Assembly (NCBI GenBank): GCA_032718865.1
Contig: JALUTQ010000046.1
Coordinates: forward strand, 1,736,001-1,800,000
Direction of reading: 5' to 3'
Source of the DNA: Tilletia caries
Lineage: Eukaryota > Basidiomycota > Exobasidiomycetes > Tilletiales > Tilletiaceae
Length of the DNA stretch: 64,000 bases
The notes beneath the pieces were generated by a model that worked only from the letters and a program-made list of their open reading frames with translations, searched no databases and was not told the origin of the DNA. Of this stretch, positions 44,508 to 55,499 are shown in pieces. Each line of letters starts with the position of its first letter. Position 1 is the stretch's first letter. The translations under genes and the position numbers were made by a program.

Positions 44508-46240
44508 ATGGCTCCCAACATGTCGCGTAGCAAGCGGCACACACCTTCTTCTCTTCTTTACGTCTTACCCAGCAGCATCACTCGCGCCCGCGCCTCCAAC
44601 AACTGCCCCTTGCTCTCACGACGCATTCATGGTCGTGACATTGGGACTGGTGAGTGATTGCAGATTGTGCACCAGGCACCTATCACGCCTTCCGAAGCTA
44701 CTATCTGACAGTTGTCAGCTTCTTTTGCTTTTCATCATCCTCGCTCAGAAGGTTGTGCCCTGCAAGTATTTCGCAGCTCAAGCCAGGCTCCTGATCGTCG
44801 CCATGCGCCTGTTCAGCGTGCGCCTCGTACTGCTGGTGAGTCAACTTCATCGCGCTCCCATTTGCACCCAGATCCCAGAACTATCCTTTAACGGTCAATT
44901 TTCCTTCTTCAGAACCAGCGCTCTCGTCTGCCAACCTCCTCAAAGGGCGTACTCTCACCTCCAGCCCGACGTCGATCGGTGACCTGAGCTCTGGTCACTC
45001 TCTGGACCCTCAAGCGAGCAGCGCCCTCCCCGTCACGCCTCCTTCAGGTCAGTCTGGTATCGTTTCGTGGCGCGTCTCAAAGATTAACTTACCACGTCCT
45101 TGTTCCTTGAACTTCGTCCCCACAGCTTACATCTCCTGCAGCAATGGGTCAAGTCGGCCTGCCCAGTTGTCGCTGTCGCCCTTTCGTCCAAGCGAAGCCT
45201 CGTCTCCTTCAGCCCCACCTCCTTCGCCAACATGTCCGGATGCCGTCAAGACCGAACCCGAACCCACATCGGACTCCGCTTGGAACGCCCCGGCTACATG
45301 GCGACCTCCAGGGCGCTACGTGCGCGTCCGCCACGCTCCGCTGATGTCTCGTGGCGGCAATGTCGAGCTTGCTCGAGTTGTGGACGTCCTTCTCGGCGGC
45401 ACGGTGTGCGCGCGCAAGCGCATTCGGTTCCTCAACAAGCCACCGCGCTCTCTGCTCTTCGAGGTCGAGGCCCTGACGCGTCTGCAGGGCCACAAAGGCA
45501 TCACCCAGCTCCTCGATGTGTGCTTTACAACACACAAGGTCGACATCATCATGCCACTCTATTGGGGTACGCTGCAAGATCTTTTCGACAAGGCCAACGG
45601 CCGCGAACTGGAGACGAGTCTGGCGAAGAACCTGACGCTGCAGCTTCTGGTCGCGGTCTCTTTCATCCACCGCAAAGAGGTCATTCATCTCGACATCAAG
45701 CCAGCCAACACAATGCTGACTCGAGACTTTACGGTCAAGGTCGGTGACTTCGGCATCTCTGCGCTCGCCGGTCAGAACCAAGACGCGCGCACGTACGGCA
45801 CTCTTGGATATACGGCTCCGGAATGCCTCCTCGGATCCATCAAGCCCACCTTTCAAGTCGACGTCTGGTCGACGGGCTGCGTAATCGCGCATCTCTTTCT
45901 TGGCCGGCCCCTCTTCACCAACTCGTACGATGCGGCCAGCTCCGTGGAAGACATACTGCAATTCACCGGCCATGCAGGAGGACCCGTTTTTGCACGGGCT
46001 CGGTTTCCGCCGTCTCCGTTCGACTTACCCATGTACTGGCGGCCGTTCGAGTCTCAGGCATCGGCTGTTCTTCAGGACGTGGACGGGGATGCGGCAGACC
46101 TCATCGAGAAGATGCTTTGTCTTCAATCAAATCGTCGCCCTCACCTGGCGACCTTTTTCTCTCACAGTCTCTTCACCACCGATCCTCGTCCAAACCGGAT
46201 CAATCCCATGCTCCCTCGCAGTAGCGCCTCCATTCGATGA
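44508..46240 (+). CDS. Serine/threonine protein kinase, CDK-like
   Basis: Four exons, 44508-44649, 44749-44835, 44913-45047 and 45126-46240 (all in phase), 492 aa. The N-terminal about 190 residues are Ser/Pro/Arg-rich and probably disordered. Kinase landmarks follow: CARKRIRF (ATP-anchoring Lys), LLFEVEALTRL (helix C Glu), VIHLDIKPANTML (catalytic loop with HLD for HRD), VGDFGISALAG (DFG), TYGTLGYTAPECLLG (activation segment, APE-like) and VDVWSTGCVIAHLFLGRPLF. The Gly-rich loop is degenerate (VDVLLGGT). The activation segment and W-S-T-G-C motif resemble CDK/CMGC kinases. It stands alone between MITE remnants and the hAT locus, so it may be a host gene stranded in the island. The substrate is unknown. 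Confidence 0.78.
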
Positions 46241-47532
46241 GACCACCGACGAGAGGTAGTGCTCACTGCTCCGATATGTTTCCTTCAAGTCTCTAGCCTC
46301 CAGCGTATCAAGAAATCAAGTGACCTTTCCATCTTCAACATGCTATCGTGCTCATCCTCCCCTGATACAATCTGAAAGCTATTGGAAAGATTGATTGCTT
46401 GGTAGCAGAGGTCTCGTTTGAATGTACACAGTACAGCAGTGAATCCGAGCTCGAGTTCTTTGAATTGTCAGAGCTCGGGAAGCTTCTTGATCGAGTCGGC
46501 CACCTGTCTGACCTCTTCCGAGAGCCCAGAGAGCTCGTCCGCGCCGTGAATGAGCCAGTGCTTGGCTGACACCAGCTCCGACAGAGCCTTCGAGGACAAG
46601 CTCTGGCGTTTACTCGTGCTGAAGAGTGAAGCCTGTGAAAAAACGCGTTCGACGGAGGAGGAACTCCCAGGAATCCCGAGGACAACGCGAGCGAGCTTGG
46701 CGAGGCTAGGGAATACGCCCTCGTTATCCCTCCACCATTTGTACGGTGTCTCGTCCGAATCCCGCCATGGACAGTTCTTGGTGTTGAGGTAGCGAGCGAC
46801 CTCATCCGATTCCGCGTCGTCCTTCTTGCGCCTGGCCGCCGCGACCTGCTGTAATCGCAGTATCTTTGCCTGTTGAAGCATCGTCGTGGAAGCGCTTCCT
46901 CCTGCCTGCGAGGTAGCCGTCATTCCGAGTCGTTGGTCCCCACTCTGCGCTCCCAGCCATTCCTTCATGAGGCCACGGAGCGCCTTCTCCGCATCTTCCA
47001 CATAAGATGGATAGGCCAGCTCGAACAGGTCCATCCGATTTGCCGGGTCAAGCAAGGCCGCCGCAAGAGTGTATCGGTTCTGCAGAGCGAGGTTGCGGTA
47101 CTTCTTGAGCTTGAGATCCATGGCGGTCAGAAACGACTTGAGAGATGCTGTAGTGTCTTCACCCAGGTCTGCAGTCTCGAGCTCTTCGAAGGTTGCCTTG
47201 ATCTTGTCGCGAAGGCTGGCGTGGTGGTCAAGAACCATGTACAGCGTTCCGCGGGCCTTTTCGAGCTCTTTCGTAGCCTCGGCCGCAAGCTTTAGAATGG
47301 GAATCAGGAATTCCAGCATTGTCCATTCGGATTCCGTGAGCAGGTAGGAGCCCAGCTTCTCGTTACGCACTCCTATGTGTGCCCGGCAGTGAGCATCGAT
47401 AGCTTCGCGGAGCTGCCTTGATCATGGCGAAGTGAGAGTTCCAGCGAGTGGCGTTGGGCTTCGGCGGAAAGGGAGCGTTTGCCAGCTTGGGGTCCATTTG
47501 AAACTCTTTCGCCATCCTGGCTCGAAAGTTGT

Positions 47533-47706
47533 TGTAGCGGAGGAGTAGGTCCTCCTTTCCATATCTAATCTTTCCCTTTCCCTTTCCACGTTATCTCTCG
47601 GCCGATAGGCGTTTTCCCTCACACTTCCTCACCTGTAGCAGCTCTTCTTTGTACTTCTTACTACGATCCAACACTCAATTCATCTTGATAACGCTTCGCC
47701 GTTACA
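47533..47706 (+). repeat. Left LTR, family 2 (174 bp)
   Basis: TG...CA termini, pyrimidine-rich with TCTTTCCCTTTCCC and a TTGTACTTCTTACTACG stretch. Unlike family 1 it lacks the CACGTG pair. Confidence 0.92.
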
Positions 47707-47815
47707 TGGTGATGAGAGTGAGATTGTCCTCCTTTCCTAGCTCCTTACCCTGCCATCTCCCATCCTGCACACACTTTTACCTCGTTCACTTCTCTCCTTT
47801 GCTTTCCGCCTCGAG

Positions 47816-49528
47816 ATGCCCTCTTCTCCCATCATCCTCACTCTTGTTCCGCAGGAGGATCCCACCTCGGCTCAGAGCATCTCGTTCCTTGACACCGACT
47901 GGTTTCGCGTTCACCTCGGCGGTACCCGAATTCGCGACCGCTATTCATCACGCGCTTCATTCCACTCGGTCGACTTTACGTTCGATGAAGACAGCCTCAC
48001 ATCAAACCACGCCGAGATCTCAGTGCAGCACGGTGTCGTCTTTATTACGCCACTTCAGGACGACAAAACCGTTTGCGTGAACGATCATCCCTTGACCTCA
48101 AAGGAGACGATACGTATTGGGCACCTCGACCAAGTTCGGCTCAGTCTCTACGAACCCTACGACGACGTCGTCAATTCCGTCATCGTTCTCCAGGTTCACC
48201 TTACATCCCTCCCCCTGCCTTTGCTGCCGAACGAACACCAGGCTCTTCGATACCGCTTTCCCCATGTCTCCACAACACCGACCGTTCTGCACGCGCTCTA
48301 CAAGCTCAGTTCATCAACGCTGCAACTCCAAGCTGAACTGGCATCCACCAAGCAGCAGCTACAGGACGCACTCGAGGCCGCGGCAGCGCATACCTGCACT
48401 CCTCCTGCGCCACCTCGATCGTACGGTCAACTCCTCAACGACCTCCGCCAATCGGACCGTCCTTCGCCTCTGGAAGCTGCGTCGAAGCTCGCGCCTACCT
48501 CTTCATCATCATCACCCTCATCGTCTCCTCTGTCTCCGGCTCCATATCCGCTCCCAAGCATTTCCTCGTCGGTCCAATCAGAATGTTCGCCTAGCTCGCG
48601 TCCCGCTCCAGCATCAACGTCTGCGGCAACCTCGGTACTGACCTCGGTACTGAGGTCATCATCGGTTCCGGAGTCCTTGACCTCTTCAGTAACTTCGGTA
48701 CCTACCTCGGTACTGCGACCGAGATCATCATCACCGCCATCCTCTTCGCTTCCTGAACCGATCCGGACATCACCACCGCTCTCCGAGGTGTCATCGACGT
48801 CGGATTCTCAGCATGTCCACCGGTCGGAGGCCGGTGTAGCTCGCAACTCGGCTTCGACTACCGGTGCGCGTTCGAATCTCTCATTCACACGAGATCACGA
48901 ACGACGAGGTCACATCTCCTCTTTGTCGGCTGTGGAGACCAATCAGAACATAGCGTCGATGGAGCTTGCCCTCGATCGTGTTCGTACGCAGTGGGTACGC
49001 GCGCGCGCAGAAATTCTGCATTCGTCGCGCCCCCTTCAATCAGCCGAGATTGCCACAACGCGAGTTCTTCACGCTTTGCGGACGGCGCGGTCTGAGACAC
49101 GTGGGTCATTGGGAAGTGCAGTTGCGGCCACATTCGATGTGCCCACCGGTGATGCCTTTCGTGCTCACCATTCAATACGAGCCGAACTCAGCCCTCGTGC
49201 AGCTATTCCGACGGGTGTCTGCCCCACTCCAGCCATCACGTCCCTACCAGCCACTGTCCCAGACCACACATCGTCTTTGCCCGGCACCTCCGCCATCAAA
49301 TGCGCTGTTCCATCAAGTCCACCCCTTCCATCCACCAGTACACCTACTTTTCTCACACCAATGCCGGCGACCTCATCCACGCCACCGTTTCCGTTCTTGG
49401 ATGTCCTTTGGATGCTTCTTACCCGACCCTCCCATCTTTTTGCCTCGCACGCCCAGCCCGCAGTATACCAGCGCACTTCTCCTACGCACCATCCCCTCTT
49501 CCCGTGTCAGCTTCTTTCTGCACTTTGA
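47816..49528 (+). CDS. FHA-like domain protein of LTR family 2
   Basis: 570 aa, single ORF. Residues about 1-135 show the FHA pattern better than family 1: VHLGGTRIRDRYSSR, then DSLTSNHAEISVQHGVVFIT (the S-x-x-HA motif), KTVCVNDHPLTSKETIRIG and LDQVRLSLYEP, ending in an IVLQVHL strand. Next come helical LQAELASTKQQLQDALEAA, PPRSYGQLLNDLRQSD (PPRTYQRLLEDLRSAS in family 1), a long Ser/Pro/Thr spacer with repeated TSVLTSVLRSSS-like units and a second conserved block (MELALDRVRTQWVRARAE ... TTRVLHALRTARSE). The C-terminus is Pro/Ser-rich. Conserved domain order in two LTR families with unlike LTRs argues the protein matters for the element. Confidence 0.72.
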   Translation: MPSSPIILTLVPQEDPTSAQSISFLDTDWFRVHLGGTRIRDRYSSRASFHSVDFTFDEDSLTSNHAEISVQHGVVFITPLQDDKTVCVNDHPLTSKETIRIGHLDQVRLSLYEPYDDVVNSVIVLQVHLTSLPLPLLPNEHQALRYRFPHVSTTPTVLHALYKLSSSTLQLQAELASTKQQLQDALEAAAAHTCTPPAPPRSYGQLLNDLRQSDRPSPLEAASKLAPTSSSSSPSSSPLSPAPYPLPSISSSVQSECSPSSRPAPASTSAATSVLTSVLRSSSVPESLTSSVTSVPTSVLRPRSSSPPSSSLPEPIRTSPPLSEVSSTSDSQHVHRSEAGVARNSASTTGARSNLSFTRDHERRGHISSLSAVETNQNIASMELALDRVRTQWVRARAEILHSSRPLQSAEIATTRVLHALRTARSETRGSLGSAVAATFDVPTGDAFRAHHSIRAELSPRAAIPTGVCPTPAITSLPATVPDHTSSLPGTSAIKCAVPSSPPLPSTSTPTFLTPMPATSSTPPFPFLDVLWMLLTRPSHLFASHAQPAVYQRTSPTHHPLFPCQLLSAL

Positions 49529-49600
49529 CACCACCACTCTAACCTTGGCTCTTCTGGCTCTCCGACTCAGCAGAGACGCTGAGCTTCTTTGGGGGTGGCA

Positions 49601-49774
49601 TGTAGCGGAGGAGTAGGTCCTCCTTTCCATATCTAATCTTTCCCTTTCCCTTTCCACGTTATCTCTCGGCCGATAGGCGTTTTCCCTCACACTTCCTCAC
49701 CTGTAGCAGCTCTTCTTTGTACTTCTTACTACGATCCAACACTCAATTCATCTTGATAACGCTTCGCCGTTACA
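49601..49774 (+). repeat. Right LTR, family 2 (174 bp)
   Basis: Same sequence as the left LTR; followed by the GTTGT duplication and the hAT coding sequence. Confidence 0.92.
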
Positions 49775-52519
49775 GTTGTCTCGTCTGCCGCTTCCCCTAT
49801 GAATCGATGTCGTAAAGGCCTCCAGCTTGCTGATGGCATTGATTTGAGTTCTTGAAGTACGAGTCTTGGTCGGACCGTTAACCTCCGGGCCGCCGCCGTC
49901 ATCGGAAAGGATTTCATCGACCTCAGGACCCATGTCTTTCTCGTCTGAGGAAGACTCCACGGAATCGCCGTCATCATGGTATTCGCCTTCTTCTTCCTCA
50001 TCGTCTGCGTCCTTTTCCTCAGCTGGAGCTTGTGAGTCCGTGCCGTCAACCATAGCACCGGCGGATGAAGAGACTCCTGCATCAACTGTGTCGTCGTCTT
50101 CAAGCGTGGCTTCGATGGCTCGCTCCTTGCCTTTCCTTGTCGGTGCCGGAGTGCGAGACGCGGCTGGCCTGGGCGGTGCTGCTGGAGGTTGTGTATCGGC
50201 TGGGAGCCACCGTTCGAAATCGACCTCTACGCTGTTGCCCTCCTCGTCCTGAACCACAATCGCTGGGATTGGCTGAAGGTTAAGGACCTTCTGCTGAGAA
50301 CTGGCCTTGATAGTGACTCCCAAGCTCGCAAATCCCGCCCGGACCGCCAAGTTGATGTGGTGATTCATGCAGAGAATCTTGTTCTCATCCCCTGTCCATC
50401 GGTATGTATGGCGCATGCTGGCGTAGGGGAAAGCGGAGGGGGAAGACTTCATCTGCGCAGAAGAGATTCGATCGATGGCGGCTTTGCCCCGTCCCTTCGG
50501 CTGAAGCTTGTCAATCTCTGGCGCTTGCTCGAGCATGTCCATCATTCGATGATTCGTACCAGTCGAGTCGCTGGTGACAGTCCCAGCCCATTTTTCGCCG
50601 AGGTTGAAGGACAAGAGAGTCCGGGTCAGATGCCCACTGAAGGTGGCGCCCGTGTGTTTCGCCTTCAACACGTCGAAGGAAAGCAGAGTTTCTCTGAACT
50701 CGCAGTTTTGATCCACGTAGGATGCCAACATGGCGACGAATGAGAACTGGAAGGCCTTCGTCGTCCAAGCATCGTGCTGCACCGAGAAGAGCGTGTCGAT
50801 ACCCGAAAGCCGTCCCTTCATATCCGACTCGAGACTGCGATGGTATACGGCAAGGTCCCGACGGACAGTAGCACCTGTCGTCAGCGCCAGGGTTGCTTTC
50901 GCGTCGATAGACTTGATCATAGCGCGAACTGCGGGAGATGATAGGTGCTGAAAAGGGAGAGCGTTCTTGATAACTGCGATCAGGCCGAGTCGACGCGTGA
51001 GCTTGACGTGCATCGGCTGCTGCCCGTTGAGCCATCCATGAAGACTAGCGCCGTGATACGTCGATGGCCCTAAGGTCGTAGAAGCAGCAGACGATGCTGA
51101 CTTGCCTTTCATTTTGAATGATCGAGGATTCGCGCCGGTCTTAGTCGCCCCTGCTTCCTCGACGCTGAGGTCCTCAGGAATGCCGCCGTCCGGAATCGGA
51201 CACAGCTTGCGATGAATGCGGAGATTGGTAGGCTTCCCAGCTTTGGAAGCTGTCTTTGGCTCCTTGCATACAAGACACCACCATTTTTCCTTGACGATCG
51301 TCTTAGTCGCGTCGGTCCACTCGCTGCTGAGGTACTTGTAGCCGGCGTACGCGTCCGAGTCTTGTGACGCGCCCAAAATGCTGTTCTTAGCTGCTGCAGA
51401 GATGGCGATATCACCTTTCATGAACCGCTTGTGGGCGTTCTTGCCGTCGAAGATCCTCAGAGGGCGAGCGTGGTCATCGTCTTCCACGGTGATTATCTCC
51501 CTCGGGGGAAGGGGCGGATCGGCCTTTTGTGTCGCTGGAGTGACCTTGGCGGCAGCAGCGTGTTGCCGCCGCTCATCCCGAGAAGCGGGAGCTGGAGGGT
51601 TCGCTCTAGCCCTCTTTGCCGATGAACCTTGGTCAGTTGCATCGCTTGGACGACGGCTGCCGCGCTTGGTGCCTGGTCGTGGACCTTCGCTCTCTTCGGA
51701 ATCGGAGGAGCTTGAGCTTGAGATTTGAAGGGTCTTGGTCGAGGAGAAGACGCGATCGGAGAGACGCTGCTGGATTGATGGACCCGCCTCCGAGGTACGC
51801 CGAGCATTACGGTCTGCATTGCCCTCGTCTCCAACCGCATACCCCGAAAGGCGCCATGATGGCACCATGCCCCGAGGAGATCGTCGAGGGGATGCCGATT
51901 CCGCATCGTGAGCAGACCTACGGGGAGACGCCGCTCCTCGATCGCTGCGCGGTACTTCGAGCCTAGGAACCTGGGCAGAGGGAGGAGCCCGAAGGGCAGA
52001 AGGTGTCGACCCGATTTGGGATGGAGCTTGGGATGGAGCTTGGGATGAGGCTTGAGTTCCCATCTGCTGAGACTGGCTAGACGCAAACTGTAGATAGTCG
52101 TTGTAGCTTTCCCCCACTTGAAGCGCCTTGTACCGTTCTTGAGACTCGGGGAACGAAAGCGAAGGTGCCGAAAGGAAAGCCTCGTCGCGCGTGTCGGGCT
52201 CGTCGAAGGCGTACGCGACTTTGCGCAGGGAATCCGTCAGGACCGGAGAGACGTTGGGAATGGAGTCGATGGTCTGGCCGAAAGCAAAGATATTGAAGTC
52301 GTCGTCGAACCGGTAGCGGGCGATAGCATCGACGCCATCTAGCTCCGCTTGCATTGCTGCACGCACCGCTGACTCGTCCATCGCACAGACTGACTCAGTC
52401 ATTCTGAATCATAGGAGTAAGGAAGGGGACATAGGATCATCAGTAAAGTTCTGGGGAGCACGAGGTGCAAGAATATCCACTCACAGGAGCAATCGTGATT
52501 GCGGCAGCCGGAAGTAAGG

Positions 52520-52745
52520 TTGGTCTGGCCGACTGGTGAGCAGCAGCGAGGCCGAAGACTTGCGCGGGGGTGGATTGGTTGTGCCGTGTGCGGACAGCGC
52601 GATGAGTCCTGGTGAGCAAGAGCGCTGGGTTTTTCGGGACGACCGGTGATCAGCAGCGAAGGCCGAAGCCGGAGACTCGTGCGAAGGGGAAGGGTGGATT
52701 GCGTTGCGCTGACGGCCGGTCCGCGCGACGAGCCCTGGTAGCTGG
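52520..52745. repeat. Diverged tandem duplication of about 110 bp upstream of the hAT gene
   Basis: Two units share GGTGA-CAGCAGCGA-GGCCGAAG, GGGTGGATTG and GCGCGA-GAG-CCTGGT in order. It lies in the presumed 5' region of the hAT transposase. No gene was found in 52403-53080. Confidence 0.55.
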
Positions 52746-53085
52746 ACGTGAGTCTGGTCGGGAGGCTAGTGAGCCTCAGATGAGAGCGGTGACGACGGCA
52801 AGAGAGAAGGTAGCCGCGGGGGATGCGGTGAAAACAAAGAACGCCGGTCCTGAGCCATGTCGCGTCAATGCGTCTGCGTCACATATATGCTTATTACATA
52901 ACCACTAAACTACCACAACGGGCCGCAATACTCATAAATCGCCGATCAAACTCCGAAGCACCGTCCCTGGCATCGCAAATTACATTTACTGGTCATCTGA
53001 TGGCGCAATCTGGGTGCTGAGAGCCCCTGGAGGTCCAGAATGTGAGCAGCTTTCAGAATCTGACCTCGAACGGGGATTAATAGTC

Positions 53086-53243
53086 GTTTTGGTGAATATG
53101 ACCAAAATATGACTAAAATAAGAGTCATATGACTCCTATTTAGGTCATATCATATGACCAGCCTCTGGGATGCGCACACAATATGAGTCATATCATATGA
53201 CCAAGCCTCAAAAACAAGGTCATATGACCCATGAAAAGCACTG
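53086..53243. mobile_element. ATATGACC MITE fragment, right end
   Basis: CATATGACC/AGTCATAT units ending in AAGCACTG, the reverse of the CAGTGCTT end at 44097. It is followed by GATTGCGG (53244-53251), the same 8 bases that precede the left end at 44097. The left end here is lost. Confidence 0.6.
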
Positions 53244-53376
53244 GATTGCGGCATTGCGCCCTGCAGGTTACGTGCGGGTGGTGCACAGACGCTCGACGCG
53301 CGTCGCCGGAAATAGCGGCTAGTGGGTGTTGAGTGAGGAAATAAACGTGAGGCAAAAAGAATTGATAACCAAAAAG

Positions 53377-53457
53377 TCTCCGACAAAAGGATTCGAACAC
53401 ACGACCTTTTGTCGACACAAATTTTAGTCAACCATAATACCAACTAGACTATGCAGT
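53377..53457 (-). other. tRNA-like sequence (A- and B-box), probably degenerate
   Basis: On the minus strand TAGTCTAGTTGGTA resembles an A box and GTGTTCGAATCC a B box at suitable spacing, with a pairable GTTGAC/GTCGAC arm between. The T stem and acceptor stem do not pair properly. It reads as a decayed tRNA or a tRNA-derived SINE head, not a working tRNA gene. Confidence 0.3.
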
Positions 53458-53460
53458 CAT

Positions 53461-53668
53461 AAGTTGGAAACAATAACCAGTTGGTCATTATACACCACCA
53501 TGCTCAAACCCACTATTCACTAAGTGAAGGCGCAACAACAATTCAGCATTGATGCCCACACTAATATGAACATTGAGGGAGACTAATAGGATATGTGAGA
53601 AGTAGTAATCTTGTATAACTGTAGGATATGGAAGAGTGGCTGCGAGTGATCAGCACACTCGACCATAA
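53461..53668. repeat. Dispersed repeat of about 220 bp, copy 2
   Basis: Partner of 40818-41040, about 90% alike by eye. It directly adjoins the tRNA-like sequence; copy 1 lacks that neighbour, so the two are separate features. Confidence 0.8.
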
Positions 53669-53824
53669 TCCTTACACTTTCCACCCTCTGCCCCGGCCAG
53701 CAATGCAACTTCCTGACTTTCTGTCATGGACCGTGTCAGTGTTTGATAGGCGCCAGTGCGCTCGTTCTTTGTTCCGCTCATCCGTCAAAGATCAACAAAC
53801 GATTCTACTCCGTCCACCTCGGCT

Positions 53825-55053
53825 TCATCTTCTTCTCGCAGAATGCAGCCCTTCATCCAATGGATCACTCTGGCGTGGATGTGTGAGAGGATGGCATGGA
53901 TTGTTTGATTGAGCATTACGCCACGCAGGCTCGCCGACCGCATTGCTGGCACCACCACCGTCAACGGCACCAGCCCCGTCACCACGACCGCCGTCAGTCA
54001 TCATCACCTCACCACCGTCGCCGTCGCTGCCATGGCCAGCTCCCAGCTGACCCAGGACGTCGTCCTCGACGTTGGGGTCGTTCCCGTTCCTGTTGTCGGT
54101 GTCGGAGTCGTAATGGATGTCGGGGGTATAGACCCGACGCATCGCTCGCACAAAGAAAGCTAACATTTTCAGGCCGAGGTTGAGGGCGCGGTTTTGAACT
54201 CGGGGAGGATATATTGAAACAGTCTGCTGCCGACTGAGTACTGCCAAGTACATGAGGCCGGCGATGACCCGCAGTAAGACGTGTTGGCTTTGAAGAGGCT
54301 GAAGATCGATGGGTCGCTGGTTTAAGGGCGCAAACCAGAGCTCCCTGCCCTGTTCGAGCTCCACTGGGCCCGCAGTGATCCATGGGCGTTCCGAACGTCT
54401 TCGGTGTCGGGCGCGAAGGTGATGCACGCCTCGATGTTGAGGGCGAACTTACTAAGTGGTTCTGTGGGTCGAACTTCGCGAGACGGGAAAAGCGGAGGGT
54501 TTCCCTCGCAGATGTCGAGCAGGTCAAGAATCTTCTGAGTGATGCTGCGGGAAAAAAGGTCCTTGTATCGATTGACGCCGACAACGATGAGCTTCGGCTG
54601 AGGGCCAATCCGGATTGTGGTGGTGAGGGCTCACTTAACCCTCTGGTCGCGAATCTTGCGCGCGTTGATGTTCCGCGACCGACGGTGAGAAGGGATTGCG
54701 TCCTGGTCCAGCTGGCGACCTGCTGACGAGGCCCCAGCTTCTAGCTGAGAAAGTCTTTTCTCGAGCTCCGCGCGCTTCGCGGGATTGTCGAAATGGGAGA
54801 AAGGCTCCCAGCTCGGAAGCCAGATGGCGCGACCAGCCGCAGCCCGCAATACCCCTCTCGCCATCGATGGTGATGCGATGGAGACTGTCAACACCCCGAT
54901 AAGGGTGGGAGAGGTCTCTGGAGTGGTGCGCGTCGGCCTCTGGTTCGCCCTGAAGTCAAGCTCGAAAAACAAATCCCAACATGGGGAGTGGGGACTGGAG
55001 ACCATCCCCGGGGCGCGGGACGCTGTGAAATGGGTACCGGACGAGTACCTCAA
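53825..55053 (-). CDS. Hypothetical protein, three-exon model
   Basis: Proposed exons 55053-54640, 54597-54453 and 54363-53825, in phase, 365 aa. Exon 1 reads LIGVLTVSIASPSMARGVLR, LPSWEPFSHFDNPAKRAELE; exon 2 PKLIVVGVNRYKDLFSRSIT, LLDICEGNPPLFPSREVRP; exon 3 MELEQGRELWFAPLNQRPID, HVLLRVIAGLMYLAVLS, NLGLKMLAFFVRAMRRVY and an acidic, Gly-rich tail. Exons 2-3 have coding-like third positions. The first intron is short (42 bp) and the start is uncertain. The opposite strand also has open frames (54382-54726 and 54785-55075), so strand assignment is only probable. No family was recognised; it may belong to an unidentified element. Confidence 0.4.
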
Positions 55054-55181
55054 AGAATTTTTTGGAGGAAATTGATGTGCAACTCTTGGAGAGATACGCG
55101 ACTTTAGTCTTCAATACCAAGGAGGGTCTAAGACGTGCTCCGGGCGAAGGGGAGCGGCAACAAGTACTAATCACAAATCAA

Positions 55182-55381
<200 letters not shown>

Positions 55382-55499
55382 ACATACGGTGTCTGCTAGC
55401 TGCTACCCTGGAACGTATGCTCATTCATATTGTGTTGATATGTGGGGAGATAGGGTCGGGGCTACCAGAATGGTGAACGGAGAAATGTTGGGTGTTTTG

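Larger units (their letters stand above)
47533..49774 (+). mobile_element. FHA-ORF LTR element family 2
   Basis: 174 bp LTRs (47533-47706 and 49601-49774) appear identical, begin TGTAGCGGAGGAG and end CGCCGTTACA, with perfect 5 bp duplication GTTGT (47528-47532 and 49775-49779). The primer-binding sequence TGGTGATGAGAG follows the left LTR and TTTGGGGGTGGCA precedes the right one, as in family 1. The internal 1894 bp encode a single 570 aa FHA-like protein and no replication enzymes. Identical LTRs imply a recent insertion. Confidence 0.92.
46468..52402 (-). pseudogene. hAT transposase with BED zinc finger, split by an LTR element
   Basis: Coding runs 52402-49775 and resumes at 47527-46468; the LTR element 47533-49774 and its GTTGT duplication lie between. 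Joined, it is about 1229 codons. The N-terminal half is Ser-rich, with a BED-type finger (WWCLVCKEPKT ... LRIHRKLC). The middle is the hAT RNase-H-like region (FVAMLASYVDQNCEFRETLL, TSDSTGTNHRMM, CMNHHINLAVRAG), and the C-terminus is the hAT dimerisation domain (WWRDNEGVFPSLAKLARVVL, GSSSSVERVFSQASLFST). A second lesion, one extra base near 47411-47420, shifts the frame after TRWNSHFAMIKA. A sequence close to AGTGCTCACTGCTC at 46258, like the MITE ends at 39092 and 41603, may be its left terminus; the right one was not found. Confidence 0.85.

Noticed and set aside
53377..53457. Functional tRNA gene
   Set aside because: A- and B-box-like strings are present but the T and acceptor stems do not pair.
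54382..55075. Plus-strand genes at 54382-54726 and 54785-55075
   Set aside because: Open and protein-like, but the minus-strand model spans the region with in-phase splice sites and more coding-like third positions; kept as an alternative only.
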